Of a stretch of 64,000 nucleotides of DNA, positions 43,192-51,030 are shown in pieces. Source of the DNA: Mediannikoviicoccus sp037890055 (GTDB lineage: Bacteria > Bacillota > Clostridia > Tissierellales > Peptoniphilaceae); the NCBI GenBank assembly GCA_037890055.1, contig JBBKBD010000003.1. One strand, given 5' to 3'. Position 1 is the first letter of the stretch. Each line of letters starts with the position of its first letter. Below the pieces are notes generated by a model. That model had not been told where the DNA came from. It saw nothing but the letters and a program-made list of their open reading frames with translations, and did not search any database. The position numbers and the translations under genes were made by a program.

Positions 43192-43446
43192 TTAGTATAA
43201 AAAATTAAATGGAAAAATTAAAAATTCACTGGTAGTATAATATTCCCCTTCTTTATCTAATGCACGGTATGTGGTGTATGAATATAAAACTGCCTTATAG
43301 GAAGATACCACACCCTCTCTATTTCCAATAGAAAATGAAAAGAGCAATAATAGTATGATAAGTAAAATAACTATCTTCTTTTTCTTCTTACTTTTTTTTC
43401 TCTTTTCATAATCATCTCTTCTTTTAGTTTTATCTTCATAAGCCAT
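43192..43446 (-). CDS. Small membrane protein, 84 aa (copy 2)
   Basis: Paralogue of the 74-aa protein at 40531: highly charged N-terminus (MAYEDKTKRRDDYEKRKKSK...), one TM (about 24-38), and the same ~50-residue C-terminal part. Here the downstream transglutaminase-like gene is truncated to 27 codons, so this copy stands alone. No clear ribosome site before the ATG. Confidence 0.65.
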   Translation of the reverse strand: MAYEDKTKRRDDYEKRKKSKKKKKIVILLIILLLLFSFSIGNREGVVSSYKAVLYSYTTYRALDKEGEYYTTSEFLIFPFNFLY

Positions 43447-43562
43447 GTTAATTTATTTATATCCTTACATTAACATTAGTGCATCGTTTATGTTTTTTCA
43501 AGAATTTTTTCATCTCCTATAGGCTAAATTTTAATTTTTTTGAAATGATGTAAAAGTTTTTG

Positions 43563-43613
43563 TCAAATATCATACTTTAGGGTGATGTGGTAAAGAAGAA
43601 TGGTTGATATAAT
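43563..43613 (+). promoter_or_regulatory. Conserved 26-bp site and promoter (copy C)
   Basis: Site at 43563-43588 identical to copy B (26 of 26), TATAAT at 43608-43613, again 19 nt downstream. The 19-nt spacer has diverged between B and C while the site itself has not, which argues that the site is under selection. Confidence 0.75.
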
Positions 43614-43680
43614 TTGTTTAAGCTAAAGGAACGCTAATTGTTCTTCTAATTTTTGTAAATATCTGAAGGGAGTGGTTAAT

Positions 43681-43710
43681 ATGAAAACAGGTTTTATAAA
43701 TTTTACTTAA
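43681..43710 (+). CDS. Nine-codon leader frame MKTGFINFT
   Basis: Same arrangement as 41034-41063: AAGGGAG, ATG, nine codons, TAA, then 51 bp to the DUF5684 gene. Two codons differ from the first copy, both changing the amino acid. Confidence 0.35.
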   Translation: MKTGFINFT

Positions 43711-43761
43711 GCCGTATCTAAAAAATTTACATAGGGCAAATAAAAACGGAAGGAGTATATT

Positions 43762-44151
43762 ATGGATAATTACAAAGATTTAACCGCAGGCGCAGGTGGT
43801 ACCCTCAGTATTGTTTTTGGTGTTGTAGTAGCAATTGTATTACTTATTGGAATGTGGAAGATGTTTACCAAAGCAGGAGAACCAGGATGGGCAGCTATAA
43901 TTCCACTTTACAATGCATATGTGCTTTTTAAAATCACATGGGGTAGCGGTATAAAATTCCTACTATTACTTATACCAATTGTAAACATTATTATAGCTAT
44001 TAAAACGCAAATTAAACTAGCAAAGGCCTTTGGAAAAGGTGGAGGTTTTGTTGCAGGACTAATATTCTTAACTCCTATATTCTATGCCATACTTGGATTT
44101 AGCGATGCAAAATACATGGGAGTTCCTGTAACTACAATTAACTATAATTAA
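43762..44151 (+). CDS. DUF5684-type small membrane protein, 129 aa
   Basis: Three or four TM segments (about 16-34, 42-58, 65-85, 92-110) with the conserved AGEPGWAAIIPLYNAYVLFKITWG loop of DUF5684 proteins. These are common, uncharacterised membrane proteins in Firmicutes; some resemble signal-peptidase-linked stress proteins. RBS AAGGAG with ideal spacing. Its promoter carries the 26-bp site shared with the SPFH operon, so an envelope-stress role is plausible. This is probably the original gene of the duplicated regulatory block. Confidence 0.85.
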   Translation: MDNYKDLTAGAGGTLSIVFGVVVAIVLLIGMWKMFTKAGEPGWAAIIPLYNAYVLFKITWGSGIKFLLLLIPIVNIIIAIKTQIKLAKAFGKGGGFVAGLIFLTPIFYAILGFSDAKYMGVPVTTINYN

Positions 44152-44246
44152 AATTTCATTATAATTTTACAAGTCACTCTCCCGATTAAAATCCTACTAA
44201 TCAGGACTATCTATAGTGAATAGTCCAAAAGACAATTAGCCCAAGT

Positions 44247-44274
44247 AAAAACCAGCGTCAGTGCGCTGGTTTTT
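44247..44274. terminator. Bidirectional terminator
   Basis: AAAAACCAGCG-TCAGTG-CGCTGGTTTTT between the convergent DUF5684 gene and the kinase gene. Confidence 0.9.
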
Positions 44275-44309
44275 ACGTTGCTTATTTAAATTTATAGCAT
44301 AATAGAAAT

Positions 44310-45605
44310 TTAAATCATGTATTCAAAAACAAAAGATACCTCAAGACCTGGATGATTATTTTTTATAATAAAAGTTCCATCATGTAGTTCAGTAATTTGT
44401 TTCGAAATAAAAATTCCAAGTCCATGTGTCGTAATGTTAGTCAAATCTTCATTATGAATTTTTTCTATAATATTTTCAGAAACTCCCCCACCTTCATCTA
44501 TAATAGAAATGATTAATGCATCTTCAGAATCTGAAATTTTAACTCTAATTTTCCCTTCAGTATAAATTAATGAATTTTTTAAAATATTTTCAAGCATTCT
44601 GTAAAATAAATTCGGATCCATTTTTATTTTTACATTTTGGTTTTTTATATTATTTTTAAAAATAATTTCCCTTTCTGGGTTTTCATTTAATTTATCCACA
44701 ATAAGTTTTCGTATTACTTTTAATGGACTTTCTTCTCTAAAACTTTCTTTATCTATGTTAGAAAGAGATATAGTTAGATTTAATCCCTCTAAGATATTTG
44801 AAATTTTTATGACCTGGTCTTGTATATTTTTAGTGTCAAATTCTTCTTTATTCTCTTTACTTAGTTCCCATGAAATTTTTGCAAGTGGCGTTCTCACATC
44901 ATGACTTACACCTCTAATCCACTTTCCTTGAGACTCTTTTAAGTTGTTGTATTTTTCGTTTGCCCTATTTATGCTAATGGCAAGATCTTTTAACTCACCA
45001 TATTCATCTAACCTTTCATAATCATCTTCATATAGATTATCTATTGCTCTTTGAAATGGTAATATGTTTTTTAAAATTTCTTTAACGTCAATCCTGTAAA
45101 TTATATAGACGAATATTAAAAACAGGATGAAAAACAGCAATACTAGTTCTAGGTTAAAAATTAAGTTCTTATAATTATAGTAATTCACAGGCAATTTATC
45201 CAAAGAATTTTTTGGATAGGCAAATAAAATTAAACCATCTTCCACAATGTATGTGAATACCGGGTAGTCAGCCAAATAAAATCTTGTGAACCTTGCAACA
45301 TCCGTAATTTCAAATTTGTCTTGAACTTCTTTAGGCTTATTAAAACTTTCTATTACTTTCCCATTTTTATCAAGTCTTATTGACCAAATATCTTTTTCTT
45401 TTAAAAACTCTTTATTTTTTTTGTTGAGATAAGTTTGACTTTTATTTTTTTCCACATATGAATAAATATCATTAGGATTTGGATATTCATCATTTAACCT
45501 GTAATTTAAGTATAGAAAAATCATGAGTAAAAGTATTAGAAAAAACATTAAAGAGAGTATTCTAATGATAATTTTTTTAAACCTTTTTAAAATATAATTA
45601 AACAT
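44310..45605 (-). CDS. Sensor histidine kinase (Cpr-like, OmpR-partner type), 431 aa
   Basis: Two TM segments (about 13-33 and 150-169) bracket an extracytoplasmic sensor domain. HisKA motif SHDVRTPLAK with H235, N-box ENILKNS, G1 box DEGGG and G2 THGLGIF. RBS GAGGAAT. It follows its response regulator by 2 bp. Together with the divergent ABC transporter the arrangement resembles CprK/CprR-CprABC of Clostridioides difficile, which senses and exports lantibiotics and cationic peptides. Confidence 0.9.
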   Translation of the reverse strand: MFNYILKRFKKIIIRILSLMFFLILLLMIFLYLNYRLNDEYPNPNDIYSYVEKNKSQTYLNKKNKEFLKEKDIWSIRLDKNGKVIESFNKPKEVQDKFEITDVARFTRFYLADYPVFTYIVEDGLILFAYPKNSLDKLPVNYYNYKNLIFNLELVLLFFILFLIFVYIIYRIDVKEILKNILPFQRAIDNLYEDDYERLDEYGELKDLAISINRANEKYNNLKESQGKWIRGVSHDVRTPLAKISWELSKENKEEFDTKNIQDQVIKISNILEGLNLTISLSNIDKESFREESPLKVIRKLIVDKLNENPEREIIFKNNIKNQNVKIKMDPNLFYRMLENILKNSLIYTEGKIRVKISDSEDALIISIIDEGGGVSENIIEKIHNEDLTNITTHGLGIFISKQITELHDGTFIIKNNHPGLEVSFVFEYMI

Positions 45606-45607
45606 TT

Positions 45608-46303
45608 TTATTCCTCTTTAACCAGTTTATAACCAAGACCCTTAATAGTTATTAAAATTTTAGGATCTCTAGGATTATCTTCTAACTTTTCTCTAAGTCT
45701 ATATATATGTGTTATTAATGTATTCTCATAGCCATAAGAATCTTCCCAAATATTATCTAAGATTCGGTCAATTGAAACTATCATATTTATATTTTCAGAC
45801 AAGTAATCTAAAATTTTAAATTGTGTGGCGGTCAATGGAATTTCTTCACCATTTTTTTCAAGAATTCCCTTAGATTTGTCGAAAATTACATTTCCCAAAA
45901 CTATTTTTTCTTCATTTTTAATCTTTTTACTTCTTCTTAAAACCGCATCAATTCTCCAGAGAAGTTCGTCGGGTAAAAATGGTTTGACAATATAGTCATC
46001 CGCCTTATTTTCAAAACCCTCTCTCCTGTCATCTATTCCATCAAGGGCAGATAAAATAATAACAGCAATATCAGAAGTTTGCCTTACTTCCTTTAATAAG
46101 TCAAAACCACTTCCATCTGGAAGCATTAAGTCCAAAACTATTAAATCAATTTTATTGTTTTCTAATTTAAACCTAGATTCCTTTAAATTTTTTGCAGTAA
46201 AGACTTTTTTAAATCCCTTATCCTTTAAAAAATTATATAGATTTTCTAGCAAATTTTTTTCATCGTCCACTATTAATATATTAAAGTCTCTTCTTATATC
46301 CAT
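45608..46303 (-). CDS. OmpR-family response regulator (Cpr-like), 231 aa
   Basis: Receiver with acidic pair D13-D14, phospho-acceptor D58 (VLDLMLPDGSG) and Lys in the VKPF switch; C-terminal winged helix (LTATQFKILDYLSEN... TLITHIYRLREKLEDN). First gene of the minus-strand pair. Probable target: the divergent ABC operon. A -10 (TATAAT, 46328-46323) is present. On the plus strand two TGTAAA boxes (46360 and 46376) may be its binding repeats. Confidence 0.9.
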   Translation of the reverse strand: MDIRRDFNILIVDDEKNLLENLYNFLKDKGFKKVFTAKNLKESRFKLENNKIDLIVLDLMLPDGSGFDLLKEVRQTSDIAVIILSALDGIDDRREGFENKADDYIVKPFLPDELLWRIDAVLRRSKKIKNEEKIVLGNVIFDKSKGILEKNGEEIPLTATQFKILDYLSENINMIVSIDRILDNIWEDSYGYENTLITHIYRLREKLEDNPRDPKILITIKGLGYKLVKEE

Positions 46304-46429
46304 TTAATCAACCTCAAACCCTATTATACAATACTATTTTGATTAATTTTCCTTTGTGATGTAAAAGTGACCTTGTGTAAATTTTATTTTCATCTATGGT
46401 GGTTATTATATTTTTTAGGAGGAATGATT

Positions 46430-47323
46430 ATGGAAAAAATATTGGAAATAAAAAATTTAAAAAAATCATATAACAATAGAAGAGTTTTAGATATTGACTC
46501 TTTAGAAATCGAAGAAGGGTCTATTTATGGTCTAATAGGCAAAAACGGAGCCGGTAAGTCCACCCTTATGAAGCTTATTCTAGGTCTTGTCAAAAAAGAT
46601 GACGGCGAAATAAAAGTTTTCGGACAAGAAATAAATTCAAATAACCAAAAAGATTTAAATAAAAATCTTGGCGCTCTAATTGAGAGCCCTTCATTTTATG
46701 ACCATCTATCAGGATATGAAAACTTGGAAATAATATGCCAGATGAAGGGAATAAAAAAGGAAGAGATTTCAAAAACTTTAGACCTTGTCGGTCTTAACAA
46801 TGTAGGTAAAAAGAAGGCCAAAGATTATTCACTTGGAATGAAACAAAGACTTGGTATAGCCATGGCATTAATAGGTAGTCCCAAACTTTTAATTTTAGAT
46901 GAACCTATAAATGGATTAGATCCTCAAGGAATCGAGGAAATGAGAAATTTGTTTAAAAATATTGTGAAAAACACTTCTACAAGTATCTTAATCTCTTCAC
47001 ACATTCTTGATGAAATAGAAAAAATTTCCACTCACATAGGTATACTTAAAGACGGAAATTTAACTTATAACGGAAGTCTAGAAGAATACAGAAGACTACA
47101 TCCACCATATATATCTTTACTCACATCGGACAATAAAAAAACTCTAAGTCTTTTAGACCTTGGCGAAGATAGTTTAGATGGAAAAAAGATAATTTTAGGT
47201 AAAATGAATAATCAAGATGTTGCAGATATAGTAAACTTTTTAGCTGGCAAAGTAGATATTTATAGAATAGAAGAAGAAAAAGAAAGTTTAGAAAAACTAT
47301 TTATCGAAGAAAGCAGGTCTTAG
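46430..47323 (+). CDS. ABC transporter ATPase, BcrA/CprA (LanF) type, 297 aa
   Basis: Walker A GKNGAGKST, Q-loop, signature YSLGMKQRLGIA (the LGMKQR variant typical of bacitracin/lantibiotic immunity ATPases), Walker B LLILDEPINGLD, switch SSH. The frame is open for 21 codons further upstream, but ATG 46430 sits seven bases behind AGGAGG. With the two permeases downstream it forms a LanFEG-like three-gene exporter for antimicrobial peptides. Confidence 0.92.
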   Translation: MEKILEIKNLKKSYNNRRVLDIDSLEIEEGSIYGLIGKNGAGKSTLMKLILGLVKKDDGEIKVFGQEINSNNQKDLNKNLGALIESPSFYDHLSGYENLEIICQMKGIKKEEISKTLDLVGLNNVGKKKAKDYSLGMKQRLGIAMALIGSPKLLILDEPINGLDPQGIEEMRNLFKNIVKNTSTSILISSHILDEIEKISTHIGILKDGNLTYNGSLEEYRRLHPPYISLLTSDNKKTLSLLDLGEDSLDGKKIILGKMNNQDVADIVNFLAGKVDIYRIEEEKESLEKLFIEESRS

Positions 47324-47324
47324 T

Positions 47325-48077
47325 ATGAAGAACTTAGAAAGAAAAAAATATAAAAGACTTGGAATAAACTTCTTAATAATAATAGTATTCTTTGCTCAAA
47401 TGCTAATGGTTGCAGGAGTTAGCTTTTCAAAATCTTTTTCAAATAGCAAATATCCACTATCCTACATCCTAGACACTTATTTGTTTATATCTTTACTGCT
47501 AAACCCAATATTAATATCATCACTTGTAAAAAAAGTAATTGAAATAGAGGAAAAAAACAAGATGTGGCAGATGCAAATAATCCTTGGCGAAAAAATCAAT
47601 TCAATTTTACTTGAAAAGTTTAAAAGTTTATCCATTAAGCTAACTTTATTACAGATTATAGAAGCCACTTTCTTCCTTGTGATGGCAGAGAGGTCTATTA
47701 ATTTCAATATAAATAGCAAAATAATTTTAAGATTTGGAGTAATTAACATATCAGCTCTGATAATAAATTTATTCTTCTTAGGGCTTTTTATGATAATAGA
47801 AATGAAGACAAAAAAAGTCTATACCCTATCATTTATTTCTATAGTAGGAGGGCTTACTGGAATAATCACCATGCTAACTTCAAAAGTTTTATCCTATATA
47901 AATCCCTTTGCTTGGATGTCCAGTCTTTTGAGTATTTCTTATGTAAAAGATGGAAATGAATTTGTTCAAGTATTAAACCCAATAAATTTCTATACATTAA
48001 TCATTGCCATTACACTTTTAATACTAAGTATTATTTATTTGAAAGCAATGAAATCTTACAACTTGTGGAAAGAATAG
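47325..48077 (+). CDS. ABC-2 type permease (LanE/CprB-like), 250 aa
   Basis: Six TM segments with the N-terminal short basic tail and the amphipathic EIEEKNKMWQMQIILG stretch after TM2 that is characteristic of lantibiotic-immunity permeases (E-x-K-x-x-x-W). Starts right after the ATPase stop (TAGTATG). Membrane partner of the CprA-like ATPase. Confidence 0.85.
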   Translation: MKNLERKKYKRLGINFLIIIVFFAQMLMVAGVSFSKSFSNSKYPLSYILDTYLFISLLLNPILISSLVKKVIEIEEKNKMWQMQIILGEKINSILLEKFKSLSIKLTLLQIIEATFFLVMAERSINFNINSKIILRFGVINISALIINLFFLGLFMIIEMKTKKVYTLSFISIVGGLTGIITMLTSKVLSYINPFAWMSSLLSISYVKDGNEFVQVLNPINFYTLIIAITLLILSIIYLKAMKSYNLWKE

Positions 48078-48085
48078 GAGGAAAA

Positions 48086-48790
48086 ATGTTAAAATTAGAA
48101 TTTAAAAAAATAAAATTTATGAATATTTTGCTAGTAAGTCTTATAATCCCCTTATTAGCCAATGCATTTGGACTCATAAACTATTTGGGCAATAAAGAAA
48201 CATTAACTAACCAGTGGCAAAGTCTGTGGACACAAGTAAGTTTATTTTATTTTTCCTTTTTCTATATACCGTTAATTGCAATTGTCATAGCAAGTCTTTG
48301 GTCAGTAGAACATAAAGCTGGTCTTAAATTTATAAGATTAAGCCCAAAGAAAAACATGACCTTTGTAATAGCTAAATTAATTTTAGCCTTTATTATTATC
48401 TGCCTTTGTCAAATATATTTTATAATACTTTTTTACCTTGGTGGAAAATATATAGGAAATTTTTCAAACATAGACTTTAGTATCTATTTTTATTATATAG
48501 GAATTAGCATATTGTTAGCACTTCCTATTATAGGAATTTTTGGATCACTTGCCATAAGAATAAAGTCCTTTGGTATAACAGTCCTCTTATCTAGCATCTT
48601 TACAATATTTGGATTTGCTACAGCATTTAGGTCTTTAAAACTAGTAGGACTAAGTTTTTTAGCAATTGAAGCTAACAACTTTAGATATATAAACACACAT
48701 GATTTTGGATTACTGACTCTTTTTGCAGCAGTAGAGTTAATAATATTTCTATACCTCTCTAACAAATTTTTGAAATACGAAAATAAATAA
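48086..48790 (+). CDS. ABC-2 type permease (LanG/CprC-like), 234 aa
   Basis: Six TM segments; after TM2 the motif SVEHKAGLKFIRLSPK matches the coupling region of LanG-type permeases. The start is the ATG at 48086 behind AGGAGG, nine bases after the previous stop. Completes the three-gene exporter; a terminator follows. Confidence 0.85.
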   Translation: MLKLEFKKIKFMNILLVSLIIPLLANAFGLINYLGNKETLTNQWQSLWTQVSLFYFSFFYIPLIAIVIASLWSVEHKAGLKFIRLSPKKNMTFVIAKLILAFIIICLCQIYFIILFYLGGKYIGNFSNIDFSIYFYYIGISILLALPIIGIFGSLAIRIKSFGITVLLSSIFTIFGFATAFRSLKLVGLSFLAIEANNFRYINTHDFGLLTLFAAVELIIFLYLSNKFLKYENK

Positions 48791-48798
48791 TAAAAAGA

Positions 48799-48835
48799 GA
48801 CCGGCAAAATTATTTAAATGCCAGTCCCTTTTTTT
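48799..48835 (+). terminator. Terminator of the CprABC-like operon
   Basis: GACCGGCA ... TGCCAGTC hairpin with one mismatch, followed by CCTTTTTTT. Confidence 0.85.
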
Positions 48836-48906
48836 ATTTTATTTTTTAACAACAAGGCCATTTACTTCGTTTTTGTATAGAACCATTAACTTAAACTTCC
48901 CGAATG

Positions 48907-49656
48907 TTATATTTCTTTTAAAAATTTTAAAGCCAAATACAACTTTCCAAGATTGTGGTTTGCACTTTGTAGTCCTTCAACTTCATAAGAGCCCTCATTT
49001 AAGACATCTCCTGCTTCAAGAAAGTTATAAAGTTCAAGTCCGTAAAAATCGCAAGCTGCTTGAACGCCTGCAAGCTCCATTTCTACTGCTATACACCCTT
49101 CCGACTTTCTCTTTGAAACAAGTCCACGAGTCTCACGAAGCATAACGTCTGTAGTCCAGACCTTACCCTTAGTATAGGGAGCTTTTTCCCTAATAAAAAA
49201 TTCCTCTACCTTATCATGGTTTTTAATATCAAGGTAATCCGAAGGAGCTTTATAATAATAAGATGCCCCCTCACCCCTATAAGCTTCAGTAGGTATAATG
49301 TACTTTCCAAAAGTCTTTTCCTTGTCAAGACTGCCACAAGAGCCAAACATGATAAATTTATTTGAACCTGTAATCCAATTAACTACTACACAATCTGTTG
49401 ATGAAAGAGCTGAACCAATAATAGAAAGATAGAAGGCAAATTCCTGACCTTCAAAGCTACTTTTATATACTGGCCTTGACCCATTTACAGATTCTATATT
49501 ACCAATTTCTTGGCATTCAAAGTTATCAAGTAAATATTCTAGTATGCTTTTCGAAAATATTATCAAGCATTTTTCTGTAATATATTTCCTTTCTCCGAAA
49601 AAGTCTTTTAGACTTATAACTGACTCTGTGTCTTTATCATAACTGTCTATTATCAT
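48907..49656 (-). CDS. Nucleoside phosphorylase (PNP/UDP family 1), 249 aa
   Basis: Phosphorolytic cleavage of nucleosides. GSCGSLD (phosphate/ribose loop, about 103-109), and the C-terminal AVEMELAGVQAACDF with the ribose-contacting E-M-E. The family also includes uridine phosphorylase and MTA/SAH nucleosidase; the GS..G..GKYIIP and EME pattern favour a nucleoside phosphorylase. A divergent member, so the base preference is unknown. RBS is weak. Confidence 0.85.
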   Translation of the reverse strand: MIIDSYDKDTESVISLKDFFGERKYITEKCLIIFSKSILEYLLDNFECQEIGNIESVNGSRPVYKSSFEGQEFAFYLSIIGSALSSTDCVVVNWITGSNKFIMFGSCGSLDKEKTFGKYIIPTEAYRGEGASYYYKAPSDYLDIKNHDKVEEFFIREKAPYTKGKVWTTDVMLRETRGLVSKRKSEGCIAVEMELAGVQAACDFYGLELYNFLEAGDVLNEGSYEVEGLQSANHNLGKLYLALKFLKEI

Positions 49657-49766
49657 AATTTAACCTATTAATTTCTATTACCCTTCAAATTATTTATAAC
49701 CTATACAATATCTTTATCTCATGTAATAAAGTACTTTTTCAATCCCTAACTTTTTACACTATCAAC

Positions 49767-49925
49767 TTACTCTTTAGATTTCTCAAAAAAATAAAATCCA
49801 GTGCATACTAACAACACAGAATATAAAAGCCTATATAAAAATTCATCTTCTATACTAAGCAAGTTAGATAAAACATAAAAAACTAAAAAGAAATAAATTT
49901 TTCTTATTATTTTGTCAAATTTCAT
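49767..49925 (-). CDS. 52-aa membrane miniprotein
   Basis: ATG behind a strong TAGGAGG; MKFDKIIRKIYFFLVFYVL... continues into two hydrophobic stretches (about 9-20 and 29-46) and ends KSKE. The RBS plus the first 10 codons recur, truncated, at 56631-56700, so the unit has been duplicated. Function unknown; size and topology fit a small bacteriocin-immunity-like or stress membrane peptide, but nothing proves that. Confidence 0.6.
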   Translation of the reverse strand: MKFDKIIRKIYFFLVFYVLSNLLSIEDEFLYRLLYSVLLVCTGFYFFEKSKE

Positions 49926-50274
49926 ATTATCCTCCTATAGTTAAAAATATCATTAAAGCTTCTTTTATCTGTAAGCCTTTAGTGTATTTTCTTGTTAACA
50001 ACACTACCATATCCACTTGTCAAAAATCATACTATGAATAAAATAGCCATTATTACTTTTCAGAAAACATCTTAAAACTTTTATTATCATTGCATTATAA
50101 ATTTGTTTCACCTTTCAAAAATTGTTCTGCATTAATGTTTTTTATTATTGTCATCACATTTAATATTACAAATATTCTTGCAACAATTTAAAAATTAACC
50201 ACATAATTTGCTCTAACTTTATTTTTCTTTCTTATTATTATATTTATACATAAAAGCCAGTAAGCTTTAGGTCT
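49926..50274. other. Non-coding stretch
   Basis: About 350 bp of AT-rich sequence without a believable reading frame. The first ~60 bp (upstream of the 52-aa gene) are related to 56685-56745. I see no repeat or hairpin of note in the rest. Confidence 0.5.
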
Positions 50275-50742
50275 TTACTCTAAATCTATTTTAAGCATAA
50301 CTATATCTTTGGTTCTATACTCTTCAGTAAATCCACATTCTAAAAAAAGATTTATAGCACTACTTCCCAAAGCTATATTATCATATAAGTTTCTTAATCC
50401 ATTATTTTTTGCTGAAGAGCATAACAGTTTCAAACCTTCACGTCCATAACCAATACCACGATATTTTGAATAGATAATTACACTTGCTAAATATTTATTC
50501 TCTACATCATCCAAATGATAAGCTATCTCTCCAACAAATTCATTATTTTCATTAACCAAATATCTATAAAACCTTTTTCCTTCTGGCTTTTCAATCCAAC
50601 AATTATACCATCTTTGCCACTTAGATTCTGAAAAATCAATAGTTCCTCCCCATGCGTTATTATAAGACATAGTATCTGAATCTGATAGTAACCTTTCTCT
50701 AAACCATAGATCTTTATATTTTGGAATATATATCTTAACCAT
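50275..50742 (-). CDS. GNAT-family N-acetyltransferase (RimL-like), 155 aa
   Basis: GNAT fold: LASVIIYSKYRGIGYGREGLKLL carries the acetyl-CoA loop R-G-I-G-Y-G and the C-terminal SSAINLFLECGFTEEYR is motif B. N-terminal LWFRERLLSDSDTMSYN resembles RimJ/RimL or aminoglycoside-type members. RBS AAGGAG. It stands alone in the accessory region. Confidence 0.88.
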   Translation of the reverse strand: MVKIYIPKYKDLWFRERLLSDSDTMSYNNAWGGTIDFSESKWQRWYNCWIEKPEGKRFYRYLVNENNEFVGEIAYHLDDVENKYLASVIIYSKYRGIGYGREGLKLLCSSAKNNGLRNLYDNIALGSSAINLFLECGFTEEYRTKDIVMLKIDLE

Positions 50743-50802
50743 TTTTTGCTCCTTAAAATTAAAAATTCATTTAAAACGTATTCAATAATTACTTAAATTT
50801 GG

Positions 50803-50847
50803 TATAATAATTCCTTATGAAATAAAATTAAATTTCATATTAAGGAA
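50803..50847 (+). promoter_or_regulatory. Extended -10 promoter with inverted repeat and no gene
   Basis: TTGGTATAAT (extended -10, 50799-50808) on the plus strand is followed at once by the inverted repeat TTCCTTA-TGAAAT ... ATTTCA-TAT-TAAGGAA (50811-50847). No plus-strand gene follows for 6 kb. It may be an orphan promoter, or the pair may regulate the minus-strand GNAT gene. Confidence 0.35.
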
Positions 50848-50912
50848 AGATAATTTTAACATAAAAAGACTTCTAAAGTTCTTTCAAAATTCTTATAATT
50901 TATTTATTGATT

Positions 50913-51006
50913 TTTTTGATAAAAGATATTGATTCCACATGGATTGAGTGGTCAATATGAACACAATTTCATATTTCTAAAAATCCTTGTATGTGGGAAT
51001 ATATCC
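50913..51006 (-). repeat. Dispersed methyltransferase-tail repeat R1
   Basis: Minus-strand reading HIDHSIHVESISFIKK; shares the TATGTGGGAATAT end and CCACATGGATTGAGTGG core with R3 and R4. One in-frame stop interrupts the peptide. Lies directly upstream of the stop codon of the DUF4143 ATPase gene. Confidence 0.6.
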
Positions 51007-51030
51007 ATAACTAGTAAGTTAAGTTATTCA

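Larger units (their letters stand above)
43092..43755. repeat. Duplicated 0.67-kb block, copy 2
   Basis: Counterpart of 40431-41105. It begins inside codon 27 of the transglutaminase-like gene (only 43092-43173, i.e. 27 start codons, remain), and continues through the small membrane gene, 26-bp site, promoter and nine-codon frame up to the ribosome site of the DUF5684 gene. The region in between is therefore framed by direct repeats 2661 bp apart. Confidence 0.85.

Noticed and set aside
40431..43755. The duplicated blocks as ends of a composite transposon
   Set aside because: They contain ordinary gene parts and a promoter, no transposase and no terminal inverted repeats; simple segmental duplication is enough.
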